A stretch of 64,000 nt of DNA from Pseudoduganella plicata. GTDB lineage: Bacteria; Pseudomonadota; Gammaproteobacteria; Burkholderiales; Burkholderiaceae_D. The translations under genes and the position numbers were made by a program. The notes beneath the pieces were generated by a model, which did no database searches, was not told the origin of the DNA, and saw only the letters and a list, made by a program, of their open reading frames with translations. Shown one piece after another: positions 8,412-16,391 of this stretch. Where the stretch lies: the NCBI RefSeq assembly GCF_004421005.1, contig NZ_CP038026.1, positions 5,332,001 through 5,396,000 of the forward strand. Reading direction: 5' to 3'. Numbering within the stretch: position 1 is the stretch's first letter; each line of letters begins with the position of its first letter.

Positions 8412-8956
8412 AGGAAATCCGCCTGGCCCCGGTGCTGCTGGAAGCGCGCCTGCGCCTCTTGCGCGCCGGTCCCGCCGCCAGCCTGTGCGCCGTGCTGCTG
8501 CTGGCCGGCGCCGCCCTGTGGGCATGGCTGCTGCCGCAGCGCGCCGCGCTGCAGGACGAGCTGGCCCGGCCGCTGCCCGCGCCATCGGCGCTCGTCGTGG
8601 CGCCGCCGCCGCCCACCGCCAATGAAAACCTGGCCGCGTTCTACGCCACCCTGGGCGAGCAGCGCCATGCCGAGCAGCAGGTCAAGGTGCTGTTCGACCT
8701 GGCCGCCAAGGCGCAGCTGGTGCTGGACCACGGCGAATACAAGACCGGTTTCGACAAGGGCGCCGGCGTGGCCACGTACCAGATCATCCTGCCCGTCAAG
8801 GGGCCGTACCGCAATATCTGGCAGTTCGCACTGCAGGCGCTGCTGGCGATGCCGTTCGCGGCGCTGGACGAGGTGAGCTTCCGGCGCGACACCGCGGCCG
8901 ACCCGACCGTCGACGCGCGCCTGCGCTTCACGCTGTACCTGAAGGCACAGCCATGA
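8408..8956 (+). CDS. PilO/GspM-like inner-membrane assembly protein
   Basis: A 182-residue bitopic protein. One membrane helix lies at about residues 21-40, a proline-rich linker follows, and then a periplasmic domain that would pair with the PilN-like protein. The start at 8408 is preferred over the in-frame ATG at 8396 because GGAGGGG lies four bases before it and it forms an ATGA overlap with the preceding stop. Sequence similarity to named PilO proteins is weak; gene order carries the assignment. Confidence 0.65.
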   Translation: MKEIRLAPVLLEARLRLLRAGPAASLCAVLLLAGAALWAWLLPQRAALQDELARPLPAPSALVVAPPPPTANENLAAFYATLGEQRHAEQQVKVLFDLAAKAQLVLDHGEYKTGFDKGAGVATYQIILPVKGPYRNIWQFALQALLAMPFAALDEVSFRRDTAADPTVDARLRFTLYLKAQP

Positions 8957-9501
8957 AGCCGCGCCACCTGCTGATGGGGGCGGCACTGGTCGCGGCGGCC
9001 GGTCTCGTGCTGCTGGGCGGTTCCGCGCCGGAGCCGGACGTGGCCGAACCTGTCGAGCGTGCCCAGCGTCCCGCCCCAGTCGCGCCCGTGGCGGCCCCCG
9101 CCAATGCCGCCGCCGGCGCGGATACGGGCAAGATCGTGCGCCTGATTCCCCGAGCCGAACTGATTGGCGCGACGGGGGAGGGCGCGTTCGGCGGCAATGG
9201 CGGTCTGTTTGCCGGCCAGAACCTGAATCCGCCGCCGGCGCCGCCCAGCGAGCCGCCGGGACCGCCACCGCCGCCGCCCGTGCCGACGGCGCCGCCGGTA
9301 CCGTTCACGGTAATCGGCAAGGGGCTTGCCGACGGCGCCTACGAGGTCTACCTGGCCAACGGCGAGCGCACGTATGTCGTGCGCGCGAAAACGGTCATCG
9401 ACGGCATGTACCGGGTCGACGCCATTGCGCCGCCCACGCTGACGCTTACCTATCTGCCCCTGAACCAGGTGCAGCAGCTTAATATTGGAGTCCTGGATTG
9501 A
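8953..9501 (+). CDS. PilP/GspC-like periplasmic linker protein
   Basis: A 182-residue protein. It has an N-terminal membrane anchor or signal (residues about 5-24), then a long Ala/Pro-rich stretch with a run of glycine- and proline-rich residues (about 35-115), and a small C-terminal beta domain (about 116-180, FTVIGKGLADGAYEVYLANGE). PilP and GspC proteins have this layout and bridge the inner-membrane ring to the secretin. There is no lipobox. It overlaps both neighbours by a few bases. The function is inferred from layout and position. Confidence 0.6.
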   Translation: MKPRHLLMGAALVAAAGLVLLGGSAPEPDVAEPVERAQRPAPVAPVAAPANAAAGADTGKIVRLIPRAELIGATGEGAFGGNGGLFAGQNLNPPPAPPSEPPGPPPPPPVPTAPPVPFTVIGKGLADGAYEVYLANGERTYVVRAKTVIDGMYRVDAIAPPTLTLTYLPLNQVQQLNIGVLD

Positions 9502-11537
9502 TGTCTCGCCACAAGCCAACCGCGGCGGCCCGCCTGCGCCGCACGCTCACCCTGTCCACGATGGTGCTGGCGCTGTCCGGCTGCGCCGCCCAGATGGCGT
9601 ATCGCGACGCGCGCAACCTGATCGAGAAGGACCAGGTCGAGGCGGGACTGCTGAAGCTGCAGGAAGCGATCGCGGCCGATCCGGGGAACGCCCAGTACCG
9701 CGCCACCTGGCTGCAGGCACGCGACCGCGCCATCATGCGCTATCTCGACCAGGCCGACCGGCAGATGGCCGAGGGGCAGCGCGCGCTGGCGTTGCAGAAC
9801 ATCCAGCGCGTGCTGGCCCTGAATCCCCAGAACGAGCGGGCCCGCGGCGCGCTGCGGGCGCTGGACATGGCCGAGCGGCACGACAAGCTGCTGGCCGAGG
9901 CCACCGAGCTGGCGGACAAGAAGGAATACGACCAGGCGAAATCAAAGGTCGACATCGTGCTGTCCGAAAAGCCGGACCAGCCGCGCGCCCGTGCGCTGCT
10001 GCGCGAGCTGAACGAAAAGAATCCGCCGGGCGGCGCCGAGAACCAGCTGGCGAAGACGTTCAAGCAGCCTATCACCATCGAATTCCGCGACGCGCCGCTC
10101 AAGCAGGTGTTCGACGTGATCTCGCGCCGCTCGGGCCTGAACTTCGTGTTCGACAAGGATGTCAAGGCCGATGCCCGCACGACGATCATGCTCAGGAACA
10201 GCACCGTCGAATCGGCCGTCTACTACCTCCTGATGACGAACCAGCTGGAACAGCAGGTGATGGATGCGAACACGATCCTGATCTACCCGAACATCGCGGC
10301 CAAGCTGAAGGAATACCAGGAGACGGTCATCAAGACGTTCTATCTGGCCAATGCGGAAGCGAAGCTGGTGGCCAATACCCTGAAAACGATCCTGAAGTCG
10401 CGCGACGTGGTGGCGGACGAGAAACTGAACCTCGTTATCATGCGCGACAACGCGGACGCCATCAAGCTGGCCGAGAAGATCGTCGCGGTGCAGGACATGG
10501 CCGAACCGGAAGTGATGCTGGAAGTGGAGATCCTGGAAGTGAAGCGTTCGCGCCTGCTGGAGCTGGGCGTCAACTGGCCCACGACGGCGACGTTCTCGCC
10601 GCTCATTTCCAGTGGCGGCTCCACCCTGACGATCCGCGACCTGGACACGCTCAACAGTGCGTCGATCGGCGTCTCGTCGCTGCAGGCCAAGATCACGGCC
10701 AACAAGACGGACGGTGATTCGAACCTGCTGGCCAACCCGCGCATCCGCGTGCGCAACAAGCAGAAGGCCAAGATCCTGATCGGCGACAAGGTGCCCGTCA
10801 TCACGACCACCGTCTCGCCCGGCACGGCCGGCTTCGCCCAGGAAAGCGTCAGCTACGTCGACGTGGGCCTGACGCTGAACGCGGAGCCGACCATCTACCT
10901 GAACAACGAAGTGGCCATCAACGTGTCGCTGGAGGTGTCGAACATCGTCAGCCGCATCGAGACCAAGTCCGGTACGACGGCCTACCAGATCGGCACGCGC
11001 CAGGCGTCCACCGTGCTGCAGCTGAAGGACGGCGAAAACCAGGTGCTGGCCGGCCTCATCAATAACGAAGACCGCAAGAGCGGCAGCAAGGTGCCGGGGC
11101 TGGGCGACATTCCGATCCTGGGCCGGCTGTTCGGCGCGCAGACGGACGACAACCAGAAGACCGAAATCGTGCTGTCGATCACGCCGCGCCTGGTGCGCAA
11201 CCTGCAGCGTCCGCAGGCGGATGCCGCCGAGTTCTCGGCCGGCACGGAAGCGAACTTCCGCCGCAAGCCGGATGTGACGGTGCGCGCGCCCGTGCTGCTG
11301 CCGGGCCGCAGCCCGACCCCGGCACCGGAGCAGCCGCAGGCGCCGCAGCAGCCATCGCCTTCGCCACAGGAGACGGGCACGCCCGCCAACGTGCCGCTGT
11401 CGACCACGCAGCCAGGTCCGCCGTCGAGCGTCACGCAGCCGCCTGCGACGGCTCCGGCGGCACCGGCGCCACAGCCGCAAGCCCAGCAACAGCCGCCGTC
11501 GGCCGCGACGCCGGTGCCGCCAGCGCAGAACCAGTGA
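9501..11537 (+). CDS. gspD: Secretin (GspD/PilQ family) lipoprotein
   Basis: A 678-residue outer-membrane channel. A lipoprotein signal ends in LALSGC (Cys28), so the protein is probably self-piloted to the outer membrane. Residues about 30-170 look like TPR helices (QVEAGLLKLQEAIAADPGN and similar), an unusual N-terminal addition. N0/N1-type domains follow (about 185-345), then the secretin beta-barrel domain ending near VPGLGDIPILGRLFG. The tail, after about residue 590, is rich in Pro, Gln and Ala. The ATG at 9501 is preferred over the TTG just before it. It overlaps the PilP-like gene by one base. Confidence 0.88.
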   Translation: MSRHKPTAAARLRRTLTLSTMVLALSGCAAQMAYRDARNLIEKDQVEAGLLKLQEAIAADPGNAQYRATWLQARDRAIMRYLDQADRQMAEGQRALALQNIQRVLALNPQNERARGALRALDMAERHDKLLAEATELADKKEYDQAKSKVDIVLSEKPDQPRARALLRELNEKNPPGGAENQLAKTFKQPITIEFRDAPLKQVFDVISRRSGLNFVFDKDVKADARTTIMLRNSTVESAVYYLLMTNQLEQQVMDANTILIYPNIAAKLKEYQETVIKTFYLANAEAKLVANTLKTILKSRDVVADEKLNLVIMRDNADAIKLAEKIVAVQDMAEPEVMLEVEILEVKRSRLLELGVNWPTTATFSPLISSGGSTLTIRDLDTLNSASIGVSSLQAKITANKTDGDSNLLANPRIRVRNKQKAKILIGDKVPVITTTVSPGTAGFAQESVSYVDVGLTLNAEPTIYLNNEVAINVSLEVSNIVSRIETKSGTTAYQIGTRQASTVLQLKDGENQVLAGLINNEDRKSGSKVPGLGDIPILGRLFGAQTDDNQKTEIVLSITPRLVRNLQRPQADAAEFSAGTEANFRRKPDVTVRAPVLLPGRSPTPAPEQPQAPQQPSPSPQETGTPANVPLSTTQPGPPSSVTQPPATAPAAPAPQPQAQQQPPSAATPVPPAQNQ

Positions 11538-12025
11538 TGAACACGGCAGTGTTCCCGCGCCGACGCGGCTTCACGCTGATCGAGCTGCTGGTCACGCTGG
11601 CCATCATGGGCCTGCTGGGCGCGCTGGTGATTCCCACGGCGCAGGTGACGATCCAGCGCCGTAACGAAGCGGAGCTGCGTGCGTCGCTGCACCTCATCCG
11701 CAAGGCGCTGGACGACTACAAGCAGGCCTACGACGACGGCCGCGTCGCCAAGACGGTGGGCAGCAACGGCTATCCGAAAAGCCTGGATCAGCTGGTGGAG
11801 GGCGTGCCGGACCTGCGCAGCCCGAAGCGGGCGAAAATCTATTTCCTGCGGCGCGTGCCGCGCGATCCGTTCAACAGCGACAGCGAATTGCCGGGCGCGC
11901 AGACGTGGGGCAAGCGCAGCTATGCCAGCGAGGCCGAGGACCCGCGCGAGGGCGAGGATGTGTACGACGTCTACTCGCTGTCCGAGAAGGTGGGGCTGAA
12001 CGGCATACCGTACCGCAAATGGTGA
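11537..12025 (+). CDS. GspG-like pseudopilin
   Basis: A 162-residue prepilin with the processing site RRRG|FTLIELL (cut after Gly11, Glu at +5 kept) and a hydrophobic helix. The head has GspG-like features: YPKSLDQLVEG and RVPRDPFN. It is the second GspG-like subunit of the operon. Two overlapping starts are possible (GTG 11534, ATG 11537); I use the ATG. The end overlaps the next gene by seven bases. Confidence 0.87.
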   Translation: MNTAVFPRRRGFTLIELLVTLAIMGLLGALVIPTAQVTIQRRNEAELRASLHLIRKALDDYKQAYDDGRVAKTVGSNGYPKSLDQLVEGVPDLRSPKRAKIYFLRRVPRDPFNSDSELPGAQTWGKRSYASEAEDPREGEDVYDVYSLSEKVGLNGIPYRKW

Positions 12026-12411
12026 AACAGATGATCAAATGGAAACGCCGGGGCTTCACGCTGATCGAGCTGCTCGTCGTGCTGGGCATTATCGCGCTGC
12101 TGCTGACTCTCGCCGTGCCGCGCTACTTCCCCAGCGTCGACAAGACCCGCGAAACCATCCTGGCCGACAACCTGCGCAACACGCGCGCCGTCATCGATCA
12201 GTTCTACGGCGATACCGGCCGCTATCCGGACTCGCTGGAACAGCTGGTCGAGAAGCGCTACCTGCGCGCGCTGCCAGTCGACCCGATCACGGAGCGCAAC
12301 GACAGCTGGCTGTTGCAGCCGCCGGAGGACCCGGGCAAGGGCGCTGTCGCCGACCTCAAGAGTGGAGCGCCCGGCAATGACCGCAGCGGCAGGCCGTACG
12401 CGGACTGGTAA
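12019..12411 (+). CDS. GspG-like pseudopilin, short
   Basis: A 130-residue prepilin processed in RRG|FTLIELL after Gly12, with Glu at +5. The head carries YPDSLEQLVEKRYLRALPVDP, again GspG-like rather than GspH/I/J-like. It is the third GspG-like protein of the cluster. An alternative ATG at 12031 would shorten the leader by four residues and is about equally likely. Confidence 0.85.
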   Translation: MVKQMIKWKRRGFTLIELLVVLGIIALLLTLAVPRYFPSVDKTRETILADNLRNTRAVIDQFYGDTGRYPDSLEQLVEKRYLRALPVDPITERNDSWLLQPPEDPGKGAVADLKSGAPGNDRSGRPYADW

Positions 12412-12415
12412 CGCC

Positions 12416-13258
12416 ATGCGCTGGCTCACGCCACCCCGGCGGCCGGCGCGGGGCTTCACACCCGCGCGCCCGGCACGCGGATTCACCTACGTCAGCGTCA
12501 TCATCCTGGTCGCGATCCTCGGTCTCGTTGCAGCCACGACCGTGCGGCTCGGCGCCACCATACAGCGCGCGGCGGCCGAGCGCGAGCTGCTGTACATCGG
12601 CGAGCAGTTCAGCGACGCGCTCAAGAGCTACGCCGCGGCAACGCCGCAGGGCCAGCCGCAACAGCCTCCCACGATGAAGGAACTCTTGAAGGACCCGCGT
12701 TTTCCCGGCACGCGCCGGCACCTGCGCAAGGTCTTCGTCGACCCCATGACGGGCAAGCCGGAGTGGGGCATCGTCTACATGGGCGACAAGCTGGGCGTGC
12801 TGGGCATCCACAGCCTGTCCACAGCCGAGCCCATCAAGGTCAGCAATTTTCCGTCGCGGTTCCAGGCGTTCGAAGGCAAGCGCAAGATTTCCGACTGGGT
12901 GTTCACGTTCAACGGCCAGGAGCCGCCGCCGGGACAACTTCCCGCCAAGCCGGGCGCGGGCCCGGCCACGCCGATGACAGGCAGCCCGCTGACGGGCAAG
13001 CCGACCGGGACAGGCACGGGCACGGATACCGGAGCGGGCAGCGGCACCGGTACGGGCGCCGGCACGCCGGCGGCAGGTACCCAGCCGGCTACGCCCTTGA
13101 CGGGCAGGCCGCCCACGCCGGTGCAACCGCCCCAGCCGGCCGAGCCGGAACCCGAGCCCGAGCCGGAGCCGCTGCCCGAGCCGCCACCACCAGATCCTGC
13201 ACCGGAGCAGCCGCAGGAGCAGCCGGCGGAGCCGCCTGAACCGGCTAACAGGAAGTGA
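12416..13258 (+). CDS. Atypical pseudopilin with duplicated RGFT motif and low-complexity tail
   Basis: A 280-residue protein at the end of the operon. The leader contains two prepilin-like sites, PARG|FT at residues 13/14 and PARG|FT at 22/23. The hydrophobic helix follows the second, so that is the likely cut. Position +5 after it is Ser, not Glu, as in tip-type minor pseudopilins such as GspK. The head (about 50-175) is followed by a Gly/Thr-rich stretch and a Pro/Glu-rich stretch (about 180-280). The ATG at 12416 follows the previous stop by four bases; an ATG at 12377 is also in frame. The family beyond 'prepilin' is not recognised. Confidence 0.75.
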   Translation: MRWLTPPRRPARGFTPARPARGFTYVSVIILVAILGLVAATTVRLGATIQRAAAERELLYIGEQFSDALKSYAAATPQGQPQQPPTMKELLKDPRFPGTRRHLRKVFVDPMTGKPEWGIVYMGDKLGVLGIHSLSTAEPIKVSNFPSRFQAFEGKRKISDWVFTFNGQEPPPGQLPAKPGAGPATPMTGSPLTGKPTGTGTGTDTGAGSGTGTGAGTPAAGTQPATPLTGRPPTPVQPPQPAEPEPEPEPEPLPEPPPPDPAPEQPQEQPAEPPEPANRK

Positions 13259-13304
13259 GGCAGATTCTGGAGAACATGTGGTTGCTTTCGTCAACCGGTG
13301 TTGT

Positions 13305-13333
13305 AAAAAAACCAGAAAAAGTGGTTTTTTTAT
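13305..13333 (+). terminator. Terminator of the secretion operon
   Basis: An AAAAAACCA / TGGTTTTTT hairpin with a purine loop and a long T-run, 47 bases after the last pseudopilin stop. The A/T symmetry would let it work on both strands, but only the plus-strand operon ends here. Confidence 0.8.
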
Positions 13334-13431
13334 ATCGTGCGTAACGTTGCCACGGAAATAACTGTGTTACGATTCTTTCAGCAGTTGATCACCGAACAGC
13401 GACAACACTACTCTCACAAGGATAACTACTC

Positions 13432-13911
13432 ATGAAACTGAAATTCGCTATCGCAGGCCTGCTGGCTGCCGCTTCCTTCTCCGCAATGGCTGCTGACCAG
13501 TCCGTCGCCATCATCGACGGCGTCGGCTCGTTCGATTCGCTGGTCGTGGGCAACGACGGCGTGCTGTCGGGTGGCCTGGACGTTCTGACGTTCAACGGCG
13601 TGGGCCCTGGCCTGTATGACGTCGTTCTGACCATCAGCGGTCAGAATCTGTCGTTCGACGCAGCCGCGAGCACGCTGAACGGCTTCAAGGGCGAAGCCTA
13701 CGGCGTCGGCAAGCTGAAGTTCTTCGGCGTGGAAGCCACCACCGAAAGCCCATTCGTGCTGAACCTGGCTGGTGTCGCCAACAACGCCAAAGCCATCTAC
13801 TCGGGCGAACTGACCGTGGCAGCCGTACCTGAGCCAAGCACCTACGGCATGCTGCTGGGCGGCCTGGGCATCATGGGCTTCCTGGCCCGTCGCAAAGCCA
13901 AAAAAGCTTAA
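13432..13911 (+). CDS. PEP-CTERM protein, FxDxF-like
   Basis: A 159-residue exported protein with a signal peptide ending AMA (about residue 21), a beta-rich core with repeated small-residue motifs, and the tag VPEPSTYGMLL plus a helix plus RRKAKK. The body resembles the small FxDxF-type PEP-CTERM family (LSFDAA). The function is unknown; the tag implies exosortase sorting. AAGGA lies 12 bases before the ATG. It is flanked by its own terminators on both sides, so it is a single-gene unit. Codon use is less GC-extreme than its neighbours, suggesting high expression. Confidence 0.88.
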   Translation: MKLKFAIAGLLAAASFSAMAADQSVAIIDGVGSFDSLVVGNDGVLSGGLDVLTFNGVGPGLYDVVLTISGQNLSFDAAASTLNGFKGEAYGVGKLKFFGVEATTESPFVLNLAGVANNAKAIYSGELTVAAVPEPSTYGMLLGGLGIMGFLARRKAKKA

Positions 13912-13929
13912 GTTTCAGTTTCATGCGTA

Positions 13930-13963
13930 AAAAAACCCGCTGCCTCGGCAGCGGGTTTTTTTA
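13930..13963 (+). terminator. Rho-independent terminator after the PEP-CTERM gene
   Basis: A perfect AAAAAACCCGCTGC / GCAGCGGGTTTTTT stem with a CTCG-type loop and T-run, starting 19 bases after the stop codon. Confidence 0.95.
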
Positions 13964-13985
13964 TTGGCTCAGCGTTTGATGAGTA

Positions 13986-14126
13986 CCGGGTCAGACCCGC
14001 TGGGTCTGACCCCGGCCCTTCTCAGCCGTCTAACCAGCGGGGACAGGTCCGACATTCAACCAGAGGGGGCGGATCCTACACTCGGACATCCTGCAGCAAG
14101 CATGTCCGAATGTCGGACCTGACCCC
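13986..14126. repeat. Compound intergenic palindromes between converging genes
   Basis: Two nested dyads. The first is GGGTCAGACCC (13988-13998) facing GGGTCTGACCC (14002-14012) with a three-base loop. The second pairs 14039-14057 with 14108-14126, 19-base arms with one mismatch, containing GGTCCGACATTC and its complement; an inner TCGGACAT/ATGTCCGA pair sits inside it. It ends four bases before the murJ stop codon, so it may double as the murJ terminator. Its core (CAGG, CCTGACCCC) is shared with the palindromes at 16905 and 19596. Confidence 0.85.
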
Positions 14127-14130
14127 GTCC

Positions 14131-15681
14131 TTATTTGCCGGTGCGCCGAAAATCCCGCACCCGGAACCCCAGCAACAGCAACAGCCCGAAGTACACCAAC
14201 CCGCAAACCGCGATCACGCCGGCCAGTGCCCCGGCCCGCAGCAGCGGCGTGCTGCGCAGTGCCAGCCAGTCGAACTGCTGGGCGCTGAACCATGCCGTCA
14301 ACCCCATGGCGGCCACGGCAACGACCAGCTTGAGGAAGAACTTGCCCCAGCCGGGCAGGGGTACGTAGATGCCGCGCCGGCGCAGACCCGTAAACAGGAA
14401 CAGCGCGTTCAGGCAGGCAGCCAGGCCGATCGACAGCGCCAGCCCGGCGACCTGGATATACGGCACGAAGACCAGGTTCATCAGCTGTGTTGCCACCAGC
14501 ACCCCCAGCGCGATGCGCACGGGCGTGCGGATGTCTTGGCGGGCGTAGAACGCGGGCGCCAGCGTCTTGACGAGGATGATGCCGATCAGGCCGGTGGCAT
14601 AGGCGATCAGCGGGCGCGCCGACATCTCCGCCGCGCGGTCGCTGAAGGCGCCGTAATGGAACAGCGTCGCGATCAGCGGCAGCGCCAGCACGGCCAGGCC
14701 GACGGCGGCGGGGATCGCCAGCAGCAAGGTCAGGCGCAGGCCCCAGTCGAGCAGGGCCGAGTATTCCTGGCGGTCGTCGTCGAGGTTGGCTTTGGACAAG
14801 CTCGGCAGCAGGATCGTGCCCAGCGCCACGCCCAGCAGGGCGGTGGGAAACTCCATCAGGCGGTCGGCATAGGTCAGCCACGAGATGCTGCCCTGTTCCA
14901 GGCGCGACGCAATGCTGGTGTTGATCATCAGGCTGATCTGTGAGGCGGAGACGGCAAATACGGCCGGACCCATCTTCCTCAGCACGCGGCGCACGCCCGG
15001 GTCGGACATGCCCGCGAGCGGGTTGATCGACAGGCGCGGCAGCATGCCGATCTTGACCAGCGCGGGTATCTGCAGCCCGACCTGCAGCAGGCCGCCGACA
15101 AACACGGCAATGGCCTGGGCATACACGGGCTGTTTCAGGTGCGGCGCCAGGAACACGGCACCGGCGATCAGCGAAAGGTTCAGCAGGACGGGCGTGAATG
15201 CGGGGATCTTGAACTGGCGCCACGTATTCAGGATGCCGCCGGCCATCGCCACGAACGACATGCAGGCGATGTACGGGAACATCAGCCGCGTCATCCATAC
15301 GGCCGCGTCAAAGGCGTCGCCTTGCTGCTTCAGGCCGCCGGCGATCAGCAGCACGAAGACGGGCGCGCCGACGATGCCGATGGCGCTGACGATCAGCGTC
15401 GCCCAGACGAGGCAATTGGCGACGTGGTCGGACAGCGTGCGGCTTGCCTCGTGCCCGTGCTGATTCTTGTATTCGGCCAGGATGGGCACGAAGGCCTGCG
15501 AAAACGCGCCTTCGGCAAACAGGCGGCGCAGCAGGTTGGGGATGCGGAAGGCCACGTTGAAGGCGTCGGTGTAGGCGCCGGCACCGAAAGCCCGTGCAAA
15601 CAGGGTTTCGCGCAGCAGCCCCGTGACGCGCGACAGCATGGTCATGCTGGAGACGGCGGCGAGGGTTCGGAGTAGATTCAT
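14131..15681 (-). CDS. murJ: Lipid II flippase MurJ (MviN)
   Basis: A 516-residue polytopic membrane protein that flips lipid II across the inner membrane for peptidoglycan synthesis. The N-terminus MNLLRTLAAVSSMTMLSRVTGLLRE, the segment AFGAGAYTDAFNVAFRIPN and the arginine-containing first cavity helices are typical. About 14 hydrophobic segments are visible along the whole length, and the length matches the family. It is divergent from rpsT, a neighbourhood common in betaproteobacteria. The start ATG at 15681 is the natural one. Confidence 0.95.
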   Translation of the reverse strand: MNLLRTLAAVSSMTMLSRVTGLLRETLFARAFGAGAYTDAFNVAFRIPNLLRRLFAEGAFSQAFVPILAEYKNQHGHEASRTLSDHVANCLVWATLIVSAIGIVGAPVFVLLIAGGLKQQGDAFDAAVWMTRLMFPYIACMSFVAMAGGILNTWRQFKIPAFTPVLLNLSLIAGAVFLAPHLKQPVYAQAIAVFVGGLLQVGLQIPALVKIGMLPRLSINPLAGMSDPGVRRVLRKMGPAVFAVSASQISLMINTSIASRLEQGSISWLTYADRLMEFPTALLGVALGTILLPSLSKANLDDDRQEYSALLDWGLRLTLLLAIPAAVGLAVLALPLIATLFHYGAFSDRAAEMSARPLIAYATGLIGIILVKTLAPAFYARQDIRTPVRIALGVLVATQLMNLVFVPYIQVAGLALSIGLAACLNALFLFTGLRRRGIYVPLPGWGKFFLKLVVAVAAMGLTAWFSAQQFDWLALRSTPLLRAGALAGVIAVCGLVYFGLLLLLGFRVRDFRRTGK

Positions 15682-15758
15682 GGTGCGCGATTATAGCCGC
15701 GCTGCCGCCACGAAATGCTTAGGATGCTGTGAAACCGGCAACTTTCGCTTTTTTTGAA

Positions 15759-15787
15759 TTGCCCTGTCATCAAAAGCTGGATATAAT
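15759..15787 (+). promoter_or_regulatory. Sigma-70 promoter for rpsT
   Basis: TTGCCC (15759-15764), a 17-base spacer and a perfect TATAAT (15782-15787). It implies a leader of about 175 bases before rpsT. The leader contains a GCAAAC/GTTTGC hairpin (15920-15937). Confidence 0.75.
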
Positions 15788-15969
15788 TTAAGGCTGTACA
15801 GAATTCAGTAACGCAGACAGAGCGAGAGCCGCAAGATACCGTTCAGGTGGATCGCGGGTTTCACGGTTGACCGACTCTGCGTTGGCCTGCATGGTCAGAC
15901 AGCTGAACGCACCGGTTTGGCAAACGCTATTGTTTGCAAACGAACTTTGACAACGATTTAGGAAATTCC

Positions 15970-16236
15970 ATGGCAAATACCGCACAAGCGCGCAAACGCG
16001 CTCGTCAAGCAGTCAAGCAAAACGCACACAACTCGGCACAGCGTTCGACGCTGCGCACCGCCATCAAGGCTGTCCGCAAGGCGATCCAGGCCGGCGACAA
16101 AGCCGCTGCGACCCAGATCTTCCAGTCGTCCGTGTCGACCATCGACTCGATCGCCGACAAAAAGATCATCCACAAGAACAAGGCCGCTCGCCACAAGAGC
16201 CGTCTGGCAGCTGCCCTGAAGGCACTGTCCGCCTAA
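15970..16236 (+). CDS. rpsT: 30S ribosomal protein S20
   Basis: An 88-residue, very basic helical protein of the small ribosomal subunit that binds 16S rRNA. The start MANTAQARKRARQA and the segment NKAARHKSRL are characteristic. I chose the ATG at 15970, preceded by AGGAAA; the frame continues upstream to 15934, but those residues do not belong to S20. It is transcribed alone, from the promoter at 15759 to the terminator at 16277. Confidence 0.97.
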   Translation: MANTAQARKRARQAVKQNAHNSAQRSTLRTAIKAVRKAIQAGDKAAATQIFQSSVSTIDSIADKKIIHKNKAARHKSRLAAALKALSA

Positions 16237-16276
16237 GTTCGCGTGCGGCGGCAATAGCCGCCATATCGGTGCTGAG

Positions 16277-16309
16277 AAAAACCCGCCTGGCTTGCCATTG
16301 CGGGTTTTT
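16277..16309 (+). terminator. Terminator of rpsT
   Basis: AAAAACCCGC and GCGGGTTTTT arms around an imperfect loop, 40 bases after the rpsT stop. Confidence 0.9.
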
Positions 16310-16314
16310 CGCTT

Positions 16315-16344
16315 TGCCGGTGCCGGTGCCGGTGCCGGTGCCGG
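16315..16344. repeat. Microsatellite, five copies of TGCCGG
   Basis: Five uninterrupted TGCCGG hexamers (16315-16344) lie between the rpsT terminator and the DUF192 gene, in non-coding DNA. A tract like this can slip in copy number. Confidence 0.9.
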
Positions 16345-16391
16345 TGGTGCCGTTGCCGGGCAGGGTATTAGCCGACGGTGACCTCCGGCTT

